Source of the DNA: Anopheles merus
Lineage: Eukaryota; Arthropoda; Insecta; Diptera; Culicidae
Assembly: GCF_017562075.2 (NCBI RefSeq)
Contig: NC_054084.1
Span: forward strand, 42,205,197 to 42,269,196
Length of the DNA: 64,000 bases
Direction: 5' to 3'
In this document: positions 43,439-57,400 of the stretch, in pieces
Layout of the letters: each line of letters begins with the position of its first letter
Numbering within the stretch: position 1 is the stretch's first letter
Notes under the pieces: model-generated
What the model saw: the letters and a program-made list of their open reading frames with translations, nothing else
Databases searched by the model: none
What the model was told of the DNA's origin: nothing
Position numbers and translations under genes: made by a program

Positions 43439-44593
43439 ATTTACGCAGTGTTATTGAACTCTTTACCATTTACCATTTACCACCATAGACGTAGGTTTTA
43501 TTTTGACATTCTATCGATAAAAATGTACATTAAATAATACTTTAACAATCGAAAAGGGTTTAATTAAAGGCACTTTTATTAGTATACGTCAAATGAGTAT
43601 AATCATTGCTCCCCAAACAGAAAACGATAGTTTCCTGCAAGGCCGTGCGTGCCTTATTTCTCATTCGGACCGTTGCCTTGTATTAAATATACAGTAAAAA
43701 ACCAAAAGGCTGCCAATGTAAGACCGGTACTTCTGGTTATAAGACTGACGGGATAATAATTGATGTTTTGAAAAATTCACTCAACCAAAACCACTCGTAC
43801 ATTTGTACATACAAGTTGAAACGGTTAAAACAACTTTGATACACGATTTAACAACATGCTAAACGAAAGTGTAAAGCCTAGGCATATAACTTGTGGTAAT
43901 TAATGTAAAATATTGTTTTTATTTTATAAAATCCAACAAATGATTAAAAAAAAATATTTAAAAATATGTATTGTACATAAAATGGTACATTACACATATA
44001 AACATTAATGAAAACAGGAAATTAAGTCATTCTAAATATTTAAGTAATGCAGTAATTTTCATATTGCTAACACGCTAGATTAAGTAATGATGTAGAAAAT
44101 GAAAAACTAAACATTTTAATCTTTGATTTCAATGTTTAACTAATTGAGCCTTTAAAAGAAGCGTTTCTCCATTTACAGGATCTTTAATTCCTTAATCGAT
44201 TAATGTTATTTAAAGCTTAATTAGCAAAATTTAAACTGTTTTATTCTCATCTAAAATCTTCCACATTTGTTCGATCATCGATACGATATACATGAAAATT
44301 GCTAAACGATAATAAATGTACATTAAACGATAATCCCAATGTTAAGAGTGCAAGTTTGAGCTAACTCGATCATTATCCCATACTTTCTAAAATATCTCTT
44401 TAACGCACACAAACACACTCACACATACACATCTAAAATCTCATGCACACCAACAACTCGTTCAGCTTGTCGTGAAAATTCCCAACAGTACGATCCATTT
44501 TCCATCGAATCGATTTCCCACCCATCGGAACACAGTTTTCGGCACGCACACGCCAACCGATGCTATTCGATAAGCTCCCAAATCGGCTGCTGT

Positions 44594-44596
<3 letters not shown>

Positions 44597-44686
<90 letters not shown>
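44597..44686. repeat. (TG)n microsatellite
   Basis: About 90 bases of uninterrupted TG dinucleotides. Confidence 0.95.
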
Positions 44687-44687
<1 letters not shown>

Positions 44688-45020
44688 CCTTTTCCAGGTT
44701 CCAGTTGCCGCTAACGCGATGCGTAAGTCGGTATCGATAAAGACCTTTCCTGCCTTACCCTTTGCCCTACCTAGCTGTCGTAAAATGCCGGATCCCGATA
44801 GCGGCAGCCTGTAGCGACAACCATTGTTTTGCGTCGTAGTGTTTGGTGGTAGACAGGACGGTATTAGATTAACATAAATTTAACCTGCCCCAACGCCCCC
44901 TATTTACTTCTTCCCATACTGATTGTGGGCCAGTTTTTCCGCTATCACGATTGCACTTCGAAAGCAATAAAGCTTTCCACCTAATGGATCACATGTGCAT
45001 CGTTTTCCAAACAAAAGGTT

Positions 45021-45245
<225 letters not shown>

Positions 45246-46976
45246 TATTTGTGTGTGTCTGTGTAAATCTTTCCTCCCATATGGTTACCGATCTATTTTT
45301 CGCCGGTTTTTTTTTCGTCCCTGTGTACGGTTTGGTCTCATTGGAGCTCGTGCTTGGCAAACAGCAGCAGAAAGCGAATCATACGATCCAGCCATGAAAT
45401 CACAGCTCGATGCGAAACAATGCAAGAGGTAACCGAAAGGGAGTCGTAAATCCGTTCCATGTGTGTTTGGGCAGAGATTTTCCAGGCAGAGAGTGTTTAT
45501 TAAGTATTTAGTGTGTCTGTGACCCGCCAACGGAACCAAAACCCGTAGGTAGAATGTACCAGCGACCTTAAGCTGTGCTCGGAAATGTGTACAACCGAGC
45601 AATTTAGAGCGAAAGATCGATTCAATACTTTAAAGTATTAATGGTACAACAGCAAATGGGAAATTCCTTCCATCGCTTGTAAGCAACTGATTACACTCAG
45701 CACTGCACAGGCTCATAAGGTGAGCTTTCGGGAAAAGCTTGTTTCCGATGGTTCTAAACGTTCGTAAACGTAGCCCACCATAGTAGGCTAGAATGTATAG
45801 AAAGAGAGCGAAGAGTTATTTGTTCAATCGTCACCTTAAACACAAGCAACAAAATAACACAATTTTGCTGCTAGCGCTGTCCAAAGACTTTATTTAAAAT
45901 TGTGTGAAAAACTAGTTCCGTTTCATTTACACAGCACACACCGCCCGGTTGCATATTCGCGCACTGCGTCCCGGTGCGACCGAATGGAAGTTTGCTATTT
46001 TTAGCTGCATTTTCACATTCGCTGGACTCCACACGAACACACACACACACACATGCAGCGTTATTTGTATGCGTACGCTTGTTGTGTTTTGTAGTGCGGG
46101 CGGCATTTTTTGTTTTCTTCTCGCGAAAAGTAGGTGCAAACGAATGCACCACGACAATAGGCTGACCCTCCGTCCCTCTAAGGGGGACACGTGGTTGGAA
46201 ACGAGGCCGCGGGAAGATCTTTCGCTGGTCCGCGTAATGCCCTGACCTTGCATGGATTGCGGGCGTTGAAGCCGCACACGCGTCGGTGCCGATGGCGTCA
46301 AACGGGTAAAGTTCACGCGTACGCAACAGCATTCCGGAATTCCAACGTTTTGGGGGAGGGGAAAATTGGGTCAGCAGAATGGAAGCAGAAGGGATAAAAA
46401 TAAATACACACTCACACACACACACACGAATTGTCGATCGTGGTCGGGCGGATCAGTTTGTAGCTTTTGTCTTCTGTAGTTGGGTTTATTTTTGTGCAAT
46501 ATTCAAACCGTCCGCAAGCGGGATGGAAAGCTGCTCTTTCCACCTGTTTCACAGGGGATTGGATCGCATACAAATTGAAATTGAAATCGAAGGATGGAGT
46601 GCAGGCCGCGATGGAGGGGGTGTGAAACATTCCATACTGGAGATTTGGATTAGAATCGTTGCCCACATGAAACAAAACTATTTTGCTGACGTTTTATGGG
46701 GAAGTTTAAAAGCGGATGGAAAACAACGAAAAAACATACGGCTTAGAATACGTAGAATAGAATGCATGACGCACAGCTAGAAAGGCATTGTCGTCGTAAT
46801 GCATCACATGCACAGGCAAGTGCATTGCGATACTGTACGCTACTTTACTCATGACTCAAGGACAAAAACTAATTCGAATTTCTGTACGTTACTGATCACT
46901 TTGTACACTCAATTCGATGAAATGGACGGAAAACTCAGTGGAAACATTGTGCTCACAGGAGCTAATCAACCGACGC

Positions 46977-46977
<1 letters not shown>

Positions 46978-47037
<60 letters not shown>

Positions 47038-47045
47038 GCACACAC
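46978..47045. repeat. (CA)n microsatellite
   Basis: About 60 bases of CA dinucleotides, one ATACG interruption near the right end. Confidence 0.95.
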
Positions 47046-48020
47046 TATCACTTTGTATTTCCGTTGCAGTGTCCATTAAATCACTGCTAACAATTAGCGC
47101 CGGTTTGCCACGACACCACGTCATCAACCACAAGCTGTAACAATACTGTGACCATCGTTTGGCTGTCCTTTTACCCACCCCCACACACACACTTTCTGGT
47201 CGAGAAACCGTCCAACCACCCGTTCGGAACCGCGGTCAACAGGTTGACTGACTGATAGTGAGCGATTGACGCTACTCGACTGGACCGAAATACCGGAAGG
47301 CCCGATCTGCCGTTACAGGCTACGATTATACCCGTGAAAATGCAATTTGCCGACCACACCAGCGCGAAACACCGATCGGGCTTAATTAGATTAGCTGCTG
47401 GCCGTTTCCGAACACAGTCAAGGGGCCCATATGGCGAGTATGTGTGTAGCGTTTGTTTTTGTGTCTGCTGTAAGTAGAGCAGAAAGTTGCAGCAATCAGA
47501 ACCTGCAAGGTGTGAAAATCGTGTGACGAAATGGTGTGATATGCTTGAAAAACAAGGGAATAACGGAATTTAAAATCCAGTTCGATTGTGATGCTGCAAG
47601 ATAGTGAAATAGGACGTCACAGTTTTTAGTATTTTTTATTTTTATTTTAAATGTCTGTCTCACCTCCAATACGTGTTATTGTAATCATGTTCTAACCTTT
47701 GCTTGCATTTTCCATGTCGTTAGGCTAAAAACTCGTTGCAGTCCACTTCAAAGTAACGATTTCTTATTCAAACTGCTCGAATTGCATTGTTGCTGTACAA
47801 TTCGCGCACTCATGCTCGATTGCACCACACTGAACGAAAACTTCTATGAATTGGCCAAAACAACGTAGCCACGCAAAAAAAAAAATGACACACCAAAACA
47901 CAACAAACCGCTGTCAACCAAGCAAGAACCCGCGCTTGGTGCTCGCCTCTTTGGTAAACACCATTTTGTGCGTCCGTTTTCTTTTATACCGTGCATCATT
48001 GAATTGTGCATTTAGTCACG

Positions 48021-48717
48021 ATGGAGCTCATTAATCCTGGTCCATCGACTCACCAGACTACTGTGGCCGATAAGCTACGCTCGAAGGATGCGGCCAGACG
48101 GTTCAAGTACGGTTCGCCGAAGCTGGTCGATATGATGCGTGAGGTAATGGTGTTTTTAGTGCTGTTCAGGCACCCACCAAATCCGATACGATAATCGCAA
48201 CTGTCCATCCACTTTGCAGAAGTGTCGCATCCGCATCAAGGAAGCCCGCAACGATCAGTTTCTCAAGAAGCGTAACATCCTGCTGGCGGAGAAATCTTTT
48301 CTAGCATCGATTGTACGCGAGGAGCTGTCGGAGCTCGAGCACGACATTGCACTGCAGGAGCTGATCTACAAGGAGCTGATGGAGGACGCGGAACAGTGGC
48401 TCTTTTACGAGCAGGCAGAAAACTATCTCATCGACACGTACGACACGGACGCTGTGTTCTGTCCGATCTGCGAGCATAGCGTGCTGCAGCTCGATAGCGC
48501 CGCGAAGCTGCTCAACTGTTCCTGCGGTATACGACTGCGGTACGCTGGGACGATGGAGGGTTTCAATAAGCTGGTGTCGGAAACTATCGCTCAGCACGCG
48601 GCGGCGCGTTGTGCGAGTAATTTACAGTTTTTCACCGAACCCATCGTGGATGTAGATTTTGTGCAGCTGAACGCTTTCTGTCTCGGCTGTGACTATTACC
48701 GTGAGCTAACGAGCTAA
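48021..48717 (+). CDS. RPAIN: RPA-interacting protein (RPAIN/RIP-alpha-like), two exons
   Basis: Exon 1 is 48021-48143 and exon 2 is 48220-48717; the 76-bp intron (48144-48219) has GAG|GTAATG and TTTGCAG sites and phase 0. The 206-residue product is close in length to vertebrate RPAIN. The N-terminus has a KLRSKDAARRFKYGSPKLVD segment and a basic KCRIRIKEARNDQFLKKR stretch. A long acidic helical middle follows (ELSELEHDIALQELIYKELM). The C-terminal zinc-finger-like domain has CPIC (122-125), CSC (141-143), H167/C172 and CLGC (195-198), the Cys spacing seen in the family. Family members bind replication protein A and carry it into the nucleus through importin-beta. All putative metal ligands are present. 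The gene is in the same orientation as Mondo, 2.2 kb upstream of its start codon. Confidence 0.85.
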
Positions 48718-48888
48718 GGGCGTACTAGGGCGAGGAGAGTTGTTTTTTTTTTCTATGTATTGTTTTTGTATTACGTTTTGCTTTTTAAATTGTGTTGTCT
48801 ATTAGTCCCGTTTGCATATTGATAAGCTACTTTTGTATTTACTGCGACACTTCCTTAAATCGGCGATTTGGGCAAATCATAATTGTAT

Positions 48889-48894
48889 AATAAA
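48889..48894 (+). promoter_or_regulatory. Polyadenylation signal of RPAIN
   Basis: AATAAA 172 bases after the stop codon, followed by a GTGTGTT downstream element. Confidence 0.7.
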
Positions 48895-48899
48895 TGTGT

Positions 48900-50943
48900 G
48901 TTAGCACTCTGGAAATGGTGTGATCGATTTCAGTCGTTTTCTAAAATATGAGCTGCTTCTAACGTTCTTCAACATTCTCGACAACTTTGGTGTTTCTTTT
49001 TTAAATCCATCTTTCTAAAAGTTATTTTATCATGTGCGATATAATCGCAAAAAATCCTACATTTTTATAAATACAAGGAAAACGAAAAAAACTTCCGATT
49101 ATACAAATTTTACCCAAATTCGTTTCATAAACTGTCATTCCAATTTTTCCCATGTCCACTTGACCTCCGTGTGTGCCGCACCGCGGGCGCTATACGTCAC
49201 CGTCAAAGGAATGCTTGACAGCTGATCTGTGTGCCGAAACACAACCAAAACACACGCATACACGCAGCGCGAGAAAGACGAAAATTAATCGACACTTGCA
49301 CCCTCCAGCCCAACAACAACGCACAGCTTAACTTCGCCCTCAACCGAAACAACAGCAACACATGCAGCTCGCAACGCCTCCTCTACCCGTTGCTGCTGCG
49401 GTGCTGCTGGCCCTGCTGGTTCCATTTCACGTAGTGCAGTGTTGGGTCGTTCGGGGCTCAGTTTCGTGTCGCTCGTCTCACTCTCGCTCACCGTGCTCCA
49501 TCGGTTACGCCACTCGCGGTAACTGTGTGTGAACCCCATCCATTCCGCGTTTGTGCTTCGTCGCGCATCCGCGGTTCTGTGTTTGCGGGAAATCGCGAGA
49601 AGATCGCTGTGCCCAGTCCGCGATCTTTCCTCCCGCGCGCGCCAGTGTGGCTAAGGTTATCAATGTCGTCGTGGTCGTGGCCGTCGTCATCAACCTGAAA
49701 GTGTATGTGCCTGTTGCGTCCGGTAGGGGATCGCACATCGTGTGTCAGTAGTGCGCGGATCGGTCGCGTTTCCGTGAGTCTGTGAAAGCTGGTGCGGGAA
49801 AATACGCACTCCCCCATCGCTCCAAACGTTCCCCTCATTGCTGCAATCGGGAGTGAAGCGAACGAAACGATAAAGAACATAATCGAATGTTCCACGCGAA
49901 TGTTTGGTATCGCGTCTGGTGCTGCTGCTGCTGTTGCTGCTATCTCTCGCCCTCCGTCATCGGAGTCGTCATCGGCGAGTGGGTACGGGCCCCTTGGCAG
50001 AACATCGAGCAGCCTCTCTTTCGGACGTTGTCTCACTACTCTCTGGGAACTTTCCATAGGGTACGCTTTGCTACTGCTAAGCGCATCCGTACTTTAAGGC
50101 ATCTTCTCCTGCTGGCATGCCGTTCAGGAAGTTAGTTAGCTGATTTCCGTCTTTACAGTGCGTTCGTGTGTGTGTGTGTGTGTGTGTGTTTGTGTATGTG
50201 GGGCTGTGCAGTGTGGCCAGAGAAAAGAGATAGTGGCGACACGCGACACCAACGGCGCACAGTGTGTTCGCGGACGCGCACCCGACAGATTAGAGCTGGT
50301 TTGGGTTTTCACCCCAGCAGCCTCAGAGCGCCAGAATGGCCGAATGGAGAAAGTCCTTCGGTTACATTACTTGCATTTTGGCGTGCATGTGTACGCGCTA
50401 GATCACCCAGCAGTAGTAGGCCATGCCAGTGAAAAACAATAAGCGTGTGAGTGCGACATTCCCGAACCGTACGGGAGAACCACAGTGCAGTGCAATTGAT
50501 CTGTGATAAAGTGTGAAATTACCCGCAGGACTACAATCACCCTGCCTTCCTGTTCGTCCTGTTTTGTAATTTCACTCGATCCGTGTGTTAGTGTGTGTGT
50601 GCGGTTTGACGTCATTGAAAAGAAATTTGATCATCATCTTCTTGGTGGAGAGCAGTTTGTTTTGCTACGAATTTGCGCTTCATCAATGTCGTCATCGAAG
50701 TAACAGTTGAGTGTGTGTATCTGTGTGTCTGTGTGCGTGTCCGTGCCCGTGAACCTTCGCGCAGCGTGTTTGTAAATGTGTGTGTTGGTAGAATTGTTTT
50801 GATTTTAACAACAGCTCCGAGTCAAACGTAGTTTGCCACAAATCCGGGTCTACCATCGTCGTGGCCAGTGTGTGTGTGTGTTGAGTGCGAGTGTTTCTGT
50901 GTGTTTGTAACGAATTCGGTGTGCTTAAAATTGGCCGATAGCA
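48900..50943 (+). other. Intergenic region and probable 5' UTR/promoter of Mondo
   Basis: Rather GC- and CpG-rich sequence from about 49150 to 50930, with short TG tracts (50166-50192, 50866-50882). Many overlapping open frames on both strands, including a 189-residue one on the minus strand at 49488-50057, lack recognisable motifs. An in-frame TAA at 50926 precedes the Mondo ATG. No TATA box could be assigned. Confidence 0.5.
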
Positions 50944-51416
50944 ATGACGCCCGGACCAACCACCAAGATGGATCGATCGATGCTGACGGGTGGCGGGGGT
51001 GGCGGGGGTGGCGGGGGTGGCGTCGGATCGACCACCGGTACCGAGGAGCGGAAACGGTGCGGCGAAACGATCCACTCGGGCCAGTTCATGGTGTCACACT
51101 TCGAAACGGAAGGCGCCGAAGACGATGATGACGATCTGGGGATGCAGATGGAGGATGTGAAACCGACGGATCTCATAACAACCGACAGTGCCAGCGTAAT
51201 ACGACCGGTGTCCGTCTCCGGTGCCCTTTCGGACGTGGCGTCCGTCGTCAGTGGGCCCGGTGCGCTTGTACCGATGGCCAGCATCGGTTCGACCGAACCC
51301 CAGAACCAGCTGGCCCGGTATGTGCCGAAGCATGGCGGCAGTCGGTCCACGGTTTCGCAGGTCGAGATCGATACCGACCTATCCACCGTATTCAATACGC
51401 TCAACGTGACGTACAC
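50944..51416 (+). CDS. Mondo: Mondo coding exon 1
   Basis: The first ATG follows an in-frame stop 18 bases upstream. 157 codons plus two bases end TAC-AC|GTAAGT. Residues 16-26 are an 11-glycine run encoded by tandem GGCGGGGGT repeats. IHSGQFMVSHFE at 43-54 is the first conserved block, an acidic DDDDD patch follows at about 60-64, and VEIDTDLSTVFNTLNV at 140-155 is the second block with the export-signal-like hydrophobic spacing. The Gly run is mosquito- or insect-specific as far as I can tell. Confidence 0.9.
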
Positions 51417-54400
51417 GTAAGTTGAAGACCAATTCGAAGACGGATCGGAAGTCTTTCCCACTTTTCTTTTTTAGTTCCTAACTTTGAACCAACCTTCCAT
51501 CGGCTTTGGGTTGGCATCCATGCTCCCTTACTACTGCTGCAAGGGATAGTAAGAAACCGGCTGATAAGCGTCCGATTAGACAAAGCGATAGAAAGCCAGA
51601 CGAATAGCAGCAGCGCCCTTCGCAGACGATTGGAGTTGAATTGTCGGGGCTTATCAGAAGCCCGTGGCTGAGTACGCAGCGAAAAATGTCTCGAAGAGCA
51701 AGTGCGTTAAAGTGTGCGTGCTGGTGGCCGGTGCACCAAGGAGCGCAATCTCCACACCGGACCGTTCGTCATGTTCCTAAACAAAGACCGATCGCATCGG
51801 TCGTTCGATTAGAATGGGGTACAGCCCAGCCCAGCACTAGAGAGGCACGTATGGCTGGCACGCTGAGGAAGCGAGCATGATTAGGACGATTTTGTGTGAC
51901 GATCGCGCAGTTGAAGGCGCATTGCGTTCCGCAAAAAGATCGATTGCCATTTCGCAGCTCTAATCGCAACTCCGATCGTTTGCTTATTGTTTTCAAAAGT
52001 GCACGACGCTTGTTGAACCCACCCCAGACATTAGAGGTCGCTCTGTAGGGCATGCGTAAAGCATCAACTATAGGAATCAAATAATTTAATACTATACAGC
52101 TTACATAATTTTTGTTGTCATAAGTCCTTAAACTATTTTAAATAGAAATACAAGCTGGCCATTCCTAATGGAAAAAGACGCACTTTTATTTATTTTATTT
52201 TTTTTCAAATAGGTGAGGTCTTGTGAGTTTATCTTTCTGGTCACCATTGATTAGTGATTTGTGACATGAAACTAGGCCCGTAACTGGATCGTTCAAGATG
52301 ATGCCATGGTTCTTGAATAACAAGAGTTTAGAGCAGGGGTCTCCAAACTTTTCAGTTCGCGGGCCGCATTGCTTCGTAAATAACGTTGTTGAGGGCCATT
52401 TACGCGTTACTTTTGGTAATGAGAACGTTTAAATCTCGTTTTGACAAGAAAATACTCAATGAATATTTTAAAGTTCTGCCTTTTTCTTTTACAGTAACTT
52501 GATTCTTGTCTTGGTTTAGTAAAAATTTAAAAAAATGATGAAAACTGTCCATCATATATGATATTTACATTATCGTTTACAATATCATCGTGGGCCGCAT
52601 TATAGGCTCTAGAGGGCCGCATGCGGCCCGCGGGCCATAGTTTGGAGACTCCTGGACTGGAGTAATTACTTGGAAGTGAACCAGGATAATAAAATGACAG
52701 GAATAAAGATCGGTACCGGGAAACTTTTACCGATATGATGGTCCTGTCTAAATCATTAAACGGCTTAGACTAGACATTCAAGGGTAATTGTATTGGTTGG
52801 TCTTGTAGAAGTTGGGTCAATAATAACTAATTTGGCCGCGACAGTGTATCCTATGAATTGGATTCTCTGGTCTAAATTTTATATGATGCTAATCATGTTC
52901 AATAGTGAATATTTAACAAGTCCAGTAAGTTATACTAAGCGAGCTCAAGGCTATCGTAGATGAAGCTAATACGATTGGCAAACGTTTGAATGGACCATTG
53001 TACTCAAACAACCCTACATATAGAGAAGAAACAAGACGCAATTGAAAAAATAATTTTGAAGAACATGTATCAATGTTGATTTTGACCCAATATCAGATAT
53101 GGGCCAGAAACTGGTACAAAAATTGTATAGAAATCTGTTTAAAGCCGGCAACACGATCATGTGCCTGAATAGCTTTATTTAAAAAGAGGGTTAAGTATCT
53201 GCCAGTAACGATGAAAACCTTCCAATTCGCTCCGTAGCTAGTAATCAGGAACATATTAACCGCTATACACTAAAGAGGCCAACATTGTATATAAATTTAA
53301 GTTAACTACAAAAAAATCCCAATGAGCTTATATTGGAATTTTGGATGCCAGCTAGCTGGTAACGGCTATTAACTATGAACAATATTAGATGTTATATTAT
53401 AGAAATATTTGCAAACAGTTATATTCTTCTTCTTTTTATGGAAGTTTTTGAGACTTGTTAGCACTGCCCATCCGGATAGTCAGTCCTTGCTACTGGCGGA
53501 CGATCCTGTTGTCTATCGATTTTATCCGGCCTTTTAGGATCCAATGCATCTTCCAAATGGACCACCGGATCACAAATTATTTGTTGAATAAAGCTCTATA
53601 TTGTGTTGGATATTTGAAGAGATAACGTCAATAATAGACAAAGAGAAACATCAAACAAAAGTTCATGCTAAATTTTCGCAGAAAAAAACTAAATTAGGGT
53701 AACTGTACCAATTATATGGCTATAATATGTCATCAAGATACCGATTTTACGCCTGTAAAAATAAGTATAGGATAAAATTACAAACTTTTTAATGTTTTTA
53801 TTTAGCCTACAATGTGTAGAACACTAGTGTATTTATTATTTTCACTCAGTGTTTATCAAAATACTAAAAAAAAATCACTTCAAAATTGCATCTTAAGGTA
53901 CCAATTATAGTTATAGTGTTCCTAGCAATTCGCCATAGCTGTACCAAATGTGACTGTAAGCTAAAACTCGTCGATATTTACACCAAAAATTACTTTGGGA
54001 CATTGTTTTAACTGAAATCAACTAATAATAAGTTCACTGCACCAATATAAGTATGTGGCCACCATTAAATACTTAAAATTAACATTTTAAAATATCCGTT
54101 TTCTATCGCTGGTTGTATTGATATCCACGCTCAATACGAAGCTGTTATACGATACGTATAACGATACGAAGATGAACACAAATTAGGGTGGTCTGTTTGA
54201 ATTTGTTTAAATGAAGAATCGTAGCCATAGTTCAACTATCTTCTGACCAAGATATTTCTGGCCAAGACTAGCACTAACTACCGATCAGGGAAGAACAAGA
54301 GCGCATTTGGCAATAAGGCGACACGAGTGGTTTCAGATTTCACTTTCTTCGTATGAAAGTCTTACAAAACTGTATTATTTTGGTGAAACTGATTCGATTA

Positions 54401-57400
54401 CATTCTTCTGATTATTCTATTGATTACTGATTCGAACACTTTACAAATAAATGATGCTTAAAACACATATTAACACTTTACATTGCGAAAATAACAACGA
54501 GAAACCCCGATTTGTTCACTTGTAAACTACGCGCCACGACCAAAACGACAGTTGTCAACAAAGCATCCATAGCATACTGCGATATTTGGTACACCGAAGG
54601 TTAGTTGTACCAATTATGGACGTACAAAAAAAAGGCATATTTTCGATGAAATGTTGATAGATTTTGATGTGTAGTCGTTAAATAACTAATATTTTGCACC
54701 AAAATGATGATTTTGAGATAAAATTATGGTTAGGTGCTTGAAAATCGCTAATATCCTACAGTGCAAAATGGTAAGAGATATAAAAATGCAAAATGGTAAG
54801 AACATATTTTAACAGGGTGATATTTAACAAACGGAAGTGACCAACATGAAACTTATGAAGCAGAAATGTATAAAATGTTCATAATTGAAATCCTTCCGTG
54901 GTTTTAGAATGCATATAGACTGTTTTAGAGCGAAAATAGTGTTCGTTATAGCCATAATTGGTGCTATAGCCACAATTGGTTCACTTACCCTAATCTTTAA
55001 AAATTGCATGGAATTGCAAATAGGTGTGTGTGTTTTTTTAATTTTACTTTGAAATTAGTTTAACATGCATTTTTGTCAAATTAAATTCTTTCAGAAGAAG
55101 TATCAGACAAATAAGCTGATGTGCATACATGGAGAGAATCATATACTATTAATAATATCCTGTCAAATCACTACCAGTCATATCTTGTTTATGCCGATGA
55201 TCTGAAGTTTTTTACTGTAATCAAAGACACAAGCGACTGTCAGCGCCTGCAAGAAATGCTTCACCTATTCGAAGATTGGTGTAGCCGAAACCGATTAAAG
55301 TTGTGTCCAGTTAAATGCCAGACTACATCCTTCTTATATGCACTATATGCACTACCAGCCTACGAGATCTTGGTGTCCTGCTAGATTGGATGCTAAGGTT
55401 TCATAAATATCTTGAAACTGATTTCTCTAGGGGTTATCAGACACTAGGACTTATAATAAAAATTTGTAAATAGTTTCACGATACTATGTGCCTAAAAGTC
55501 GTGTACTGCGCTATCGTTCGGTCCCTCCTAGAATATTGTTGTGTAGTATGGTGACCCTTAGCAGACCGCTCAATCAATCGCCTGGAAAGTATTCAGCGCA
55601 AGTTAGGTACTATGTACGCTTTACGGCTCCTTCCTCGGTCTAACAGGTTCCAACCTCCTTACTATCAACGGAGCCTATTACTTGGTTTGGAGTCGCTTAA
55701 TGTGAGGAGCAAAAACATGCAGCATGTATTTCGACTGTTAAAAGATGATATCGATTCCCCTGCGCTCCTTGTTGTTGTGCATTTTTTACACCATCTAGGA
55801 TAGTTAGGACTAATTTTTAGTTTTGCTCCGAGCGTACGAGGACCTTTTACGGAAAGCAGCCCTTTCGATTTTCATATTTTTACGCCAGTGTTCAAACATC
55901 GTTTTCGTCAGCGTTTCCATTCTAGTAGTTTTTAAGTATTTGTTAAGCTATTTGCGTAGACCTGCGGAGGTCCGACAGTTTATCCAATTAAATGAAATTA
56001 AATATCACCTGACCAGACCTGACCAGAGAATGAAGAATTTGACCAGAGATGTGTTTTCGTTCAAAATCGTCTTACCGGTTATAAATGATAAGCGGTGGGG
56101 GAATCCTCCATTCCCACAAACAACTCAATTCTTCCTCACGATTAGGGTAGCCCAATTTAAGCCATCCAAAGAAAATACAATTGATTCGTGGGTCTGGTGT
56201 TGCAGTGTCCGCATAGGCCGGCAATGTTTGTGCGTGTGGTTGAAAGGCGGCGCAGTTTGCACACATACACAAACCGTACTGATAACCTGTGGCCAAACCG
56301 GCACGACCCTGGCTGCATACTTTAAAGATGCTGTGGATGCAAACAGTTGGTACCATGTGCTCCACCGACAGAAGCCACTGTTTGTGTGCCTGTGTTGGCC
56401 TGCAGAAAGGGCACAGAAGTCGGCGTCCATCTCGGGGTTCGGGTTGATGGGCCCGTCTCGGACTGCCCGTAAGCGTAGGCAATTGCTCACATATATTTAT
56501 AACACGCACCAACACAGGTCACTTGAGACCCGGTGTCTACAAGCGGATACTGCCTCGTACACCAACACAACATCCATCACAGCTGATGCTAACGATGGGC
56601 CCAAAATCGGATCATTGCCGCCGCATAATCACCCAGCTGGTGCGTGTCATTGCATCATCGGCGTGTATGAGCGATTGGCGACGAGCAAGCGAGAACAAAA
56701 AAAAAGCACGCGCGGTTATCATGGACTTTCAACCCTCAGCGCTGGTCAAAAGTGTGCTCTACAGCCCTATCGGGACCGCTCGCTTGCTTTCTGCATCCCA
56801 AAAGGCAAGAACGCTACGGCACAACGGCAAGCAAGGAAATTGTTTACGCACGCGCCGAGCACGGTTTAAGCTAATGCAAAAACAAACAAAGTGGATAAGG
56901 TCCATATCCTTGAGCATAATCGCAAAGATACAGTGATATAAGCACCTACACACAGTAAGAGCAATGTAGCAGTGGTTAGAATTTCACCACTATTTCACCA
57001 TCAAGCCACACCTTAGGGAACCGTTTTTGCCGTAATTGCGCAACAACAAGGGTAGGAAACAGAGCAGCAGCTCTACAAAATGAACCGGATTCAACTGGAC
57101 GCGCGAGCTGCACTGTTGCTGCTACGCCACACCTCCAGTAGTGAGCACATTCGTTAGTGCGCGCATGTATAGCGTGGCCTTTCTGTACGCAGCTCAAACA
57201 TCCCCTGTACGTCACCGCTGTCGCGGTGCGGAAAAATAACCCCGAGGCAATAAAAAAACTGTTTGTCTGAACGTATTTTTAGGCCCATTCGGCGGGAGAC
57301 GCACGCATGTGGAGAGTTCTGATGTACTCTGCCCGCCTGTGCGCTGATTAGAGCTGCACGTTTGGCGCGGTTTATTTGCACGGACAAACGTTACGTACGC

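Noticed and set aside
49488..50057. 189-residue minus-strand open frame upstream of Mondo
   Set aside because: Lies in CpG-rich probable promoter/5' UTR sequence, with open frames in several phases and no motif.
53425..53590. Possible further SINE or retroelement tail (CTTCTTCTTTTT near 53425)
   Set aside because: Only the CTT run and a few words resemble the SINE; A- and B-box regions are not recognisable.
53694..53699. TTAGGG at the end of the 1.3 kb element, as a telomere-type repeat
   Set aside because: Single occurrence at each end only, part of a longer terminal inverted repeat; Diptera lack TTAGGG telomeres.
55823..56869. Plus-strand open frame of 348 residues
   Set aside because: Only its first part overlaps the decayed retrotransposon. 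The rest has Cys/Trp/His-rich, low-conservation composition with open frames on the opposite strand too, and no domain motif could be recognised.
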